From Trematomus loennbergii (lineage: Eukaryota > Chordata > Actinopteri > Perciformes > Nototheniidae), in assembly GCA_012861695.1 (NCBI GenBank), contig JAAOOA010000121.1, positions 620,001-684,000 of the forward strand: a stretch of DNA of 64,000 bases. Reading direction: 5' to 3'. Under the pieces are notes generated by a model. The model was not told the DNA's origin and did not search any database. It worked only from the letters and a program-made list of their open reading frames with translations. The position numbers were made by a program, and so were the translations under genes. Every line of letters begins with the position of its first letter. Positions within the stretch are counted from its first letter, which is position 1. Positions 55,254 to 64,000 of the stretch are shown piece by piece.

Positions 55254-56645
55254 GTGCTCCTTACAAAGCTGACTCATTTCAATTTTTTGGCAGATTCAAT
55301 ACATCGGTCAAAGTCTTACTTATCGAACAGAAAACAGTGTGTTTTGGTCAACGGTACCAAATCCCCCTACCTTGTGAACCCTGTTGGGGTTCCACAAGGT
55401 TCTATTCTTGGACCGTTACTGTTTTCTCTGTACATTAATGACTTGCCTAATGTATGTCCTGAGTTGAATGTGCAAATGTATGCCGATGATGCGGTCATCT
55501 TTGTACACGGGAAGAACACTGAAATGATCTCATGTTGTCTCTCAATGCTTTGGACAAGGTTCAACACTGGCTGAACAACATTTGCTTACAGTTAAACGTA
55601 AAAAAACAGTATGCATGATGTTCAGTAAACGACCAGTCAAAATCGAAGGATCCAACGTGTTTTTAAACGGAGCAGAAATAGAACTAGTCCCCCACTTCAA
55701 GTATCTTGGAGTCATATTGGACTCAAACTTAAGAAACATATCAAGAAAGTATGAAATACCATTAAATTCAACTTGCAACATTTTAAACAAATTAGACCTT
55801 TCTTAACTGTGAATGCTGCAAAGTCATACCTCCACTGTATGATTCTATCCCATATTGAATACTGTTTGACAAACTGGTCGTTTGCTTGTGCCACAAACCT
55901 GAAACCTATAGAACAGCTGTGAGAGAGAGCTATCAAGGTGTTTGACAGAAAGCCTTATTCATACCACCACTGTACCATCCTTGAGAAACAAAATTTCTTG
56001 AGTTTTGACAATTTTAAGTCTTTTAAAAGTATGTGTTTTTTTAATAAATTTTACATGGACTGGCCCCCCTTTCCTCCCTTAGGGGAATTCATCCACAAAA
56101 AACACGCTGGACGCTGCACTAGGTCAGAAACCAGAGGAGACTGTGAGGTCCACCGTAGATGGACCACTTTTGGACAAAATGTCCTCTCCGTTAAAGGCAG
56201 CTCATTGTGGAACAGCCTCTCCAACTGAGATACGGGATTGTCCCACTCTCAATAGCTTCAAAGGTCAACTCAAAGAATGGTTGAGAAACAACCAGACGTG
56301 CAATCACCGCTAATGCACTTTAACACAGGGGCATCTCCTCTTGCACTTTAGGTAGCTCTTGTATCTTCTCTTGCACTTTATATGTCGTTGCTGCTACATT
56401 GTATTGCCATGTGGTAAATACTTGTGTGTGCTGCTCTTGCTCTTTTGCACTTTTTGCATAATCATGTATTTTGTTTTTGCTATGTTTGTAAAATGTAATT
56501 TTCTTAAATGTTTTATGTGAGGGACTGCGGATGGAAATGAGCTCAAAGCTAAATCTGGCACTGTTACGCTTGATACATGTTTTATGTTTTAAGTGTTCAT
56601 CACTGTGCATTGTTCCTGCCAAATAAACGATTCAATAAAGAAAAA
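55254..56645 (+). mobile_element. 5'-truncated L2-like LINE
   Basis: Reverse transcriptase from the fingers/palm on, a C-terminal part and a 3' UTR ending AATAAACGATTCAATAAAG plus A-rich tail (56623-56645). It belongs to the same group as the LINE at 15.8-18.2 kb (similar VGVPQGSILGPLLFS-YINDLP and YADD context) but differs in the 3' UTR. Confidence 0.88.
55290..56315 (+). pseudogene. LINE reverse transcriptase, C-terminal half, broken
   Basis: The first frame reads SYLSNRKQCV, VGVPQGSILGPLLFSLYIND and YADD (55479-55490), ending at 55574. The following frame gives MFSKRPVKIEG and HFKYLGVILDSNL to 55806. A third piece has YLHCMILSHIEYCLTNW and, after a TGA at 55919-55921, AIKVFDRKPYSYHHCTIL. 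The last piece ends SSLWNSLSN at 56228. At least two frameshifts and two stops are present. The endonuclease and the first reverse-transcriptase motifs are missing. Confidence 0.85.
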
Positions 56646-57866
56646 AAGAAAAAATGAAAGCTTTTTGTGGTGACATTAACCCTTTACTAGCATACTAAAA
56701 GTGAATCCATCCATCCATTAGTGCTGATTGAAATGATCCATTATGGCCGAGGGTTTCATGGCCACAAAGGGGACTTAAACAAGGATTCATTATTGTTCTG
56801 GGAATACCTGCAACCACTTGACCACCTTGGACACAAGAGGACAATTATAACCTCTACTGTGGAAAATGTATTTTCAAATAGATAGCAGAAAATAGGAGAT
56901 AATAGCAAACTGTCCAATCCAAATGATCCAGAGTCCCCTAAAACTTAAAAATCGACTGAAAATGTATCAAAATAAGCCAACAGGGAGTAAAAATATGGCC
57001 ACTATCCGGTTAAAGCTTAGGATCCTGTTAATGTCAGAAATTGATTCAGCATCCTCAATATCTCCCAAAACCACATCAAACAAGTCCTTTTTTAGCTATT
57101 GTCCTCACATGCTAATTAACTCAATCTATGCTAATTATGCAAATTAGCATAGATACAGTTAGCATCCAGCAGTTTCTATGTGCTGGGGACCCTTACATTT
57201 CTAACATAAAACGTTGTGGTACTCAACATTTCCTGGTTCACAAAAGGACTCGACCATATGATGTGAATGTCTCTATCCTTATAAGAAAGAAAAACAGCAT
57301 GATGTGCACGTCCAGATCAAGAAGTATGTTTATTATGTCCTTTGTGTCAACAGCTGCATGGATGTTATTCTAGCAGACAGGTGTACTCTAATCTTCAGGT
57401 GACAGGTTCAGACAGGTTCCCGAGGACAAAGAGGACAAATACGCTTTATAGGTGACAAGCAGCAGACAGGACCTGTGGCGCTGCTTGTGTCTTTGTTTGT
57501 TTATCTGTCTTTTTGTCATTCAGGTGTGAGTCAGCCCCACGGCATTGAGCTGTCAGACTCACACACACACAGACACACTTGCTCAGGTGTGTAGCATTAA
57601 ATTGTCTGTCAGAATAATACACTGCTTTACCTAAGCCCAAATGTGAGATGTCTGATTTTTAGACTGAAAGAAGAACTTTTACACAATTCCAAATATGTCC
57701 TTACAAATTCAGAAACCCTGAAATAAAAAAATCACCCACGAGGTGACCACTGCTGTATAACATGTGTTGTTTATTCATAGAGAGGTATACTGAGGGGTTA
57801 TAGAAACATTTTAAAAGTAGCATTAAACGCAAAACTTTCTGACTTCAAAACAATTAATCTCTCGAC
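56646..57866. other. No gene or repeat recognised
   Basis: Mixed sequence with a short (CA)n at 57558-57570. No coding support. Confidence 0.4.
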
Positions 57867-58437
57867 AACCCAGTCTCACGGCATTTCGTGTTATAGTCAC
57901 GACATTTAATCTATTGATTCGTGTTCACCAACACGATTTTCCCCTTTTTTTCGTGTCACAGAACGATTTTAAAAGCAATGTATTTCTATATTAGTATGTT
58001 TCGTGCCTGCACCACATCTTTTTGTCCGGTCGGGTCTTGGAAGACTGGAAGCTGTGTGGTTCATAAAAACATGTTCTTACTCAATATCAAGCCACGATTA
58101 TTATTTTTATTTTAAATCATATAATGTCGGACTTTTTTTGCCGTCCGTGAGGAAAATAAATGGGGCTCAGAATATTGAAATATGTATTTTTAAATCTTTT
58201 TTTCCTTCTAATTTGTTATTCTATTCTAAATAACACACTGTTATTTACTCAACAATAACACACAATTATCCTTGTTTTTATTTATTTGTTTAATTCCATA
58301 ATATCTGGCTTTTTTGCCGTCCGTCAGGAACTGAATTTCAAAATAAAGTCACCGGAAACAGACGTGGGCAATACACAACTGATTACCCAAGATCCTCAGC
58401 TATGGCTGAAGCTCTGTGATTGGATGTTTTAGCCGCA
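57867..58437 (+). mobile_element. Dispersed repeat beginning AACCCAGTCTCACGGCATTT
   Basis: It starts with CCCAGTCTCACGGCATTTCG and ends near AAGCTCTGTGATTGGATGTT. Inside, the segment TGTCGGAC/TATCTGGCTTTTTTTGCCGTCCGTSAGGAA occurs twice (about 58127 and 58303). A deleted copy lies inverted at 30960-31094. It is a fish interspersed repeat of unknown class to me; short frames inside have no motif. Confidence 0.65.
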
Positions 58438-58449
58438 ATGCACGTTGGG

Positions 58450-58562
58450 AAACTACACATCTTCAGATGTTATACATACACAAGTGTCCTACACTAATAA
58501 TACAAAGTTATTATGGCTGTGTGTACCTTGTGTGCACCGCCTAGTGGTTAAAGCACGTTATT
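58450..58562. repeat. 113-bp segment identical to 44649-44761
   Basis: From AAACTACACATCTTCAG to AAAGCACGTTATT the two places agree in every base I compared. The other copy lies in the centre of the fold-back transposon; the inverse of its last part also occurs at 45492-45517. Here it directly precedes the tandem array. Confidence 0.9.
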
Positions 58563-58724
58563 AGTGCGAATGCTGTGCCACAGCATTCCACTATAGTACT
58601 TCAATTTTTTCTTTATAGTGCGAATGCTGTGCCACAGCATTCCACTATAGTACTTCAATTTTTTCTTTATTGTGCGAATGCTGTGCCACAGCATTCCACT
58701 ATAGTACTTCAATTGTTTCTTTAT
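58563..58724. repeat. Three 54-bp units with an AATGCTGTG/CACAGCATT hairpin
   Basis: GTGCGAATGCTGTGCCACAG starts at 58564, 58618 and 58672. Each unit can fold on GAATGCTGTG/CACAGCATTC. 54 bp is a whole number of codons, so it reads open. A single copy stands at 61644 in the second tandem unit. Confidence 0.93.
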
Positions 58725-59711
58725 TCTTCCCCTTATTATTATTTCACAATATTTTGGCTCTCCATAACTTCAGCTTATTTTCAGCTACAGAAACCATTCA
58801 AATATCAAACTATTCAGCCTGTTCAGAATCGATTGGAAACCTTCAACTTTTTAAAATATTTATACTTTTTGAAATATTCAGCTTTTTAACTCTTTTTTTT
58901 AACATTGAAGTCAATGGGAGATGCCTTCAATCCTCTTTTCCTACACTTGCGCCAAATGCTTCTCCTTCCTGATAATTTCAGCTAGACACTTCATTCTAAC
59001 TTTCAAATGATCACAATACTTTCAGCTATAAAACTTGTTATTCAGATTCTTCATATCTTTTCACTTCTTGAGATATTTAACTTAGTTTGGAGCTTGGTAA
59101 AGAGGCTTTCTTCAGATTTTAACATTAGTGTGGATGGAGCAGCTCGTTAAGTCTAGAGTGCTTTGATCTCAAAACAGAGTGGAAGAGTGCTTGAAATTCT
59201 CCTAAAAAAAATGTTTTTAAACCTGCCATAATTCCCAAACCCTACACTCCTCAGACATCATTTTTCATGAGAAACGTAGGAAAACATCTCGTAGCTTGAA
59301 AAATGACAAATAATTAAGCAAAATAATTAAACAAAATGCCTCTTGAGGCATGAAGTGACAAAAACGTTCAACATGTCTCCATTAAAGCCCATTGTAATTT
59401 CAGGCAGATATTTCCTCACAGCAGCAGCCGCACACCTTTCTTAAACTGCCAAAAAAGCCACATTATTAACCCGAAAGTAAACAAAAATTACACTTCAGAT
59501 ACTCAACTTCCTTGACATGCTTCACGTTTTGAAATTTCACAGATATCTGTTATCGTTCTTCCACAAAACGATCACATGTAAGAGGTTCATCTCTCATTGA
59601 AAACAATGAAGCCTTTGATCTAAACATAGCTCGTTAGCGCAACTATCAACACCTGTGTTTGAACAGGATGATGTCATCACTCCAACTGACAGTTGTCAGT
59701 TCAGTTGTCAG

Positions 59712-60018
<307 letters not shown>

Positions 60019-60122
60019 TCAGAAACTCTCTCCGCTAAGTTCAGCAACACACATACTTGGTTTTTGTAGCTACAAGCAGCATCTAATCAGAGCAGACATG
60101 CCCACAGACAGACAGAGACACA

Positions 60123-61109
60123 GGCCCCGGCCCCACGGGAACGAAAACGGGTTGTATCCGCATATTTCTCTTGCGTATAGCCCTTTTTGCCACACGAGGC
60201 GTAACGAAACGATAGAAATGGACCCCGCAAATGACAACGGGTCCAAAGGTGGATAGATCTGGGAACGGAGCGCTCTGGGGGGGTCCAACGGCTCCGTGTG
60301 ATCGCCTCTATACGATCATTTTGTGATAATGATGACGCAATAGCCCTGCCTCCCCCCACCTCTGCTGCTCACCCCGCAAAAGTACACTGCACACTGAATT
60401 CAGATTATTTATCTTTATCTCGATATGGACATGAACGCGAGTGAAGTCTAATCTGACAGGACGGAGACACGCAGCTCCTCCCGCTGTGATGCAGCGGGAG
60501 CAAAACACACACTTCAAGTCAGATCATCACCCTTAGCTATTTCAATTACCTCTCAAACTAAACTAGTTATAAATATGTTTATTTTTACTGTCGAGCACTC
60601 ATTACTGGATCAGCTGCTGCATGAGACAGACACTGACGCTGTCAGAATAGAGGAAAAAGAGAGGCTCCGTATATTTTATTATTATATATCATTATATAGA
60701 GTCGTTATTCATTTGTTTTAAAGCTCAATAAATAACAAAGAAGACCTTTGACCGGCACTTTTATAATTGTGTCCGGAAGATTTAAACTTTAACACACGTT
60801 GACCAGCGAAAAACTCTGCCCGGTTCCCTCGGCCCCCACCGCGGAGAATAAACAGAAGTGCAGCCATGACAACCATTCTTCTTCGCTGCTTTTGTGGAGG
60901 AAGTTGCTGCTTTTGTGGAGGAAGTTACAGCGCCACGTACAGGCTCGGCATATGTAATGCAGCTTTTCCAGCGGTTGGATCTAAATGGAGCTGTCTCGTG
61001 TGGGCAGACACTATCCGGTGTATATTGCGTGTGGACGGAAGCTTTTTGGCGATTGCGTTTGCGTTAATCCTATGCGTTTTGCCGTATGCGTTCCCGTGGG
61101 GCCGGGGCC
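60123..61109. mobile_element. 987-bp TIR element inside the first tandem unit
   Basis: GGCCCCGGCCCCACGGGAAC at 60123 and its exact inverse at the right end (61090-61109) are followed inward by similar CG-rich text (GAAAACGG and GCATACGG). CAGACAGA simple repeats flank both sides, so the target duplication is not readable. The second tandem unit at about 62641-62665 (ATCTAATCAGAACAGACACC) is uninterrupted. The interior 60470-60700 resembles 24276-25110. Near 60889-60925 a 21-bp unit GCTGCTTTTGTGGAGGAAGTT is duplicated. No transposase seen. Confidence 0.8.
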
Positions 61110-62922
61110 ACAGACAGACAGACAGACAGCAGACAGACGTAAACAGGTATTTTGATAATGTCGTCACCATGGTAACCTTTGATCTCTGGGCTTACACACA
61201 CAGGTGTTTGTAAACATTCCTTCACTACTACTTACATGTAATATCTTTATTTAACTCCTTCAGCCTAATTCCAGCTGCAGGAACCATTCAAATATCAAAC
61301 TTTTCAGCACATGATGGGAAACTTTCAACTTTTTAAAAATATGTTATACTTTTTAAAATATTCAGCTTTTTAAAGTCTTTTTTTTTTAACATGGAAGTCA
61401 TTGCAATGCATTTGAGCTGTAACAATTTGATTCAAATCATTTATCTTTTCTGCATTTCTCTGCTAAGTTCAGCAACACACTGACTTGGTCTCTGTAGCTA
61501 AAAGCAGCTACCATTCAGCTAATAACATATTCAGCTTTTTTGCATTTTCAGCTAAATTCAGCCACAAATGTTCACAGTTTACAGAATTCGCACGCATTTT
61601 CTGCAGGAAATGCATTTTCTAGTCTTCCCCTTAATATTATTAGTGCGAATGCTGTGCCACAGCATTCCACTATAGCACTTCAATTTCTTTATTCTTCCCC
61701 TTAATATTATTATTATTATTTCAACCATACTTTGGCTCTCCATAACTTCAGCTTACTTTCAGCTACAGAAACCATTCAAAATCAAACTATTCAGCCTGTT
61801 CAGGAATCGATGGGAAACCTTCAACTTTTAAAAATATTTTATACTTTTTGAAATATTCAGCTTTTTAAACTCTTTTTTTTAACATTGAAGTCAATGGGAG
61901 ATGCCTTCAAATCCTCTTTTCCTACACTTTGCGCCAAATGCTTCTCCTTCCACATAATTTCAGCTAGAAACTTCATTCCAACTTTCAAATGATCACAATA
62001 CCTTCAGCGATAAAACTTGTTATTCAGATTCTTCATATCTTTTACACTTTTTGAGATAATTAACTTTGTTTGGAGCTTGGTAAAGAGGCTTTCTTCAGAT
62101 TTTAACATTAGTGTGGATGGAGCAGCTCGTTAAGTCTAGAGTGCTTTGATCTCAAAACAGAGTGGAGGGGTGCTTCAAATTCTCCCCCAAAAATGTTTTA
62201 AACTTGCCATAATTCCCAAACCCTACACTCCTCAGACATATTTTGTCATGAAAAACGTCGGAAAACCTCTCCTAGGTTGGAAAATGAAAAGAAATTAAGA
62301 AGAAATATTAAACAAAATGCCTCTTGAGGGCATGAAGAGACAAAAAGTCCAGCTAGCTCCCAATTGATTCCCATGTTAAATCTTTCCGGAACTTTCTTCA
62401 GAACAGAGAGAAGTACACTTTAGACAAACTGCTCCCATCTCCACATTTTACACACAAAACCAAAAAAACAACATATATCAGTTCATTGGGGTTCCCTGAT
62501 GCTCACGGTCTGGTATTTTTTTTATAGGAGCCATAGTTTTTGAACAGTTGGCAAAATTGTCAGATATACTCCTCAATGCATTCTAATGGGCAGTTGGTTG
62601 TCATGGTGTTGATTGGAGCACACACACACTGAGTGACATCATCTAATCAGAACAGACACCATGGAAATCTTTGATCTCTGGGTTTACACACACAGGTGTT
62701 TGTAAACATTCATTCACTACTACTTACATTTAATATCTTTATTTAACTCCTTGAGCCTAATTTCAGCTGCAGGAACATTCAAATATCAAACTATTCAGCC
62801 TTTTCAGCACATGATGGGACACTTTCAACTTTTTCAAAATATGTTATACTTTTTAAAACATTCAGCTTTTTAAAGTCTTTTTTTTAACATGGAAGTCATT
62901 GCAATGCATTTGAGCTGTAACA

Positions 62923-62986
62923 TCTCTCTCTCTCTCTCTCTCTCTCACAGACAGACACACACTCTCTCTCTCTCTCTCTCTCTCTC

Positions 62987-63023
<37 letters not shown>

Positions 63024-63025
63024 CA

Positions 63026-63072
<47 letters not shown>

Positions 63073-63074
63073 CC
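62923..63074. repeat. Compound microsatellite (TC)n-(CAGA)n-(CA)n
   Basis: Blocks of CT, then CAGA (62986-63022), CT again and CA (63032-63070), in the position where the first unit has its (TC)n tract or nearby. Confidence 0.97.
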
Positions 63075-63095
63075 CTCTCTCTCACAGACACATCA

Positions 63096-63465
63096 AGAGA
63101 GAAGAGAGGGCGATCAGAGAAGTGAGAGAGGGTGATAGAAGAGTGATAGGGTGATCAAGAGAAGAGAGAGGGCGATCAAGAGGAGAGAGAGAGGGCGATC
63201 AAGAGAAGAGAGAGAGAGGGCGATCAAGAGGAGAGAGAGAGGGCGATCAAGAGAAGAGAGAGAGGGCGATCAAGAGGAGAGAGAGAGGGCGATCAAGAGG
63301 AGAGAGAGGGCGATCAAGAGAAGAGAGAGAGAGGGCGATCAAGAGGAGAGAGAGAGGGCGATCAAGAGAAGAGAGAGAGAGGGCGATCAAGAGGAGAGAG
63401 AGAGGGCGAGCAAGAGAAGAGAAAGAGGGCGATCAGAGAAGAGAGAGAGGGCGATCAAGATCAAT
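63096..63465. repeat. GAGAGAGGGCGATCAAGAG minisatellite
   Basis: GGGCGATCAAGAG followed by 8-12 bases of AGAGAGA-type sequence repeats about 15 times with a period of 19-26 bp. It reads as an Arg/Glu-rich frame on the plus strand without being a gene. Confidence 0.93.
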
Positions 63466-64000
63466 GCAAATCATTCACAACTACTTACATCTGATATTTA
63501 ACTCCTTCAGCCTATTTTCAGCTGCAGAAACCATTCAACTATTACATTATTCAGCTATTCATTACATCAAGGCGATACATGTTTTTTTAAACCTTTTCTT
63601 TTAAATATTAAGCTTTTTCTCCATTTTTGTAGCTAAAAGCAGCTACCATTCAGCTAATAACATTCAGCTTTTTCTGCATTTTCAGCTAAATTCAGCCACA
63701 AATGTTCACAGTTTACAGCATTCGCACGCATTTTCTGCAGGAAATGCATTTTCTAGTTATTATTTCACCAATACTTTGGCTCTCCATAACTTCAGCTTAC
63801 TTTCAGCTACAGAAAGCATTCAAATATCAAACTATTCAGCCTGTTCAGGAATCGATGGGAAACCTTCAACTTTTTAAAAATATTTTATACTTTTTGAAAT
63901 CTTCAGCTTTTTAAACTCTTTTTTAACATTGAAGTCAATGGGAGATGCCTTCAAATCCTCTTTTCCTACACTTTGCGCCAAATGCTTCTCCTTCCACATA

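Noticed and set aside
63151..63501. Arg/Glu-rich 116-codon frame
   Set aside because: Translation of the GGGCGATCAAGAG minisatellite.

Overview
The window looks like teleost fish nuclear DNA. Evidence: long (CA)n, (GA)n and (TC)n microsatellites, introns with GT..AG borders, L2/CR1-type LINEs with frameshifts, hAT, piggyBac/Kolobok (TTAA) and Harbinger-like cut-and-paste elements, and a DIRS-like reverse transcriptase. No bacterial operon, CRISPR array, rRNA or tRNA gene was recognised. The species cannot be named from the sequence. Nearly everything interpretable is repeat-derived. The best host-like locus is a short, probably decayed multi-exon gene at 25.4-27.1 kb (SAMD3-like family); the second is a single Myb/SANT-like exon at 42.5-42.9 kb.

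Layout. 0-4 kb: 3' end of a LINE, a 35-bp minisatellite in 105-bp triplets, then a minus-strand DIRS-like remnant. 4.7-6.6 kb: a TTAA-flanked element carrying a nested hAT with an 8-bp duplication. 7.9-9.0 kb: a complete non-autonomous piggyBac-like element, with four more copies or fragments at 21.4-23.1, 35.9-37.0 and 41.1 kb. 9.9-12.5 kb: a 20-bp minisatellite, then a palindromic patchwork interrupted by a 581-bp hAT. 14.4-18.3 kb: a 30-bp minisatellite split by a minus-strand LINE. 19.8-29.4 kb: fold-back repeats, two Harbinger-like elements and the SAMD3-like locus. 29.9-34.9 kb: a 60-bp proline-rich minisatellite, a hAT with a transposase fragment, facing (GT)n/(CA)n tracts and an L2 fragment. 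35-43.6 kb: diverged tandem repeats, a TIR element, a 58-bp perfect palindrome and the Myb/SANT exon. 43.8-47.6 kb: a 3.8-kb fold-back transposon with an 8-bp target duplication and near-identical arms, itself hit by a TTAA insertion. 48.3-50.9 and 55.3-56.6 kb: two degenerate plus-strand LINEs. 58.6 kb to the end: a tandem array of roughly 2-kb units, one interrupted by a 1-kb TIR element.

The features do not form one pathway. What ties the window together is nesting: several insertions can be read against an empty copy of the same target in this window (the 24.3-kb element against 60.5 kb, the 46-kb insertion against the opposite arm at 44.2 kb, the 10.8-kb hAT against its palindrome partner at 11.4 kb, the 60.1-kb insertion against the next tandem unit). 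I found no convincing previously undescribed functional system. The most useful leads are the stop codon that cuts a conserved-looking tail off the SAMD3-like gene, the young fold-back transposon and the perfect palindrome.
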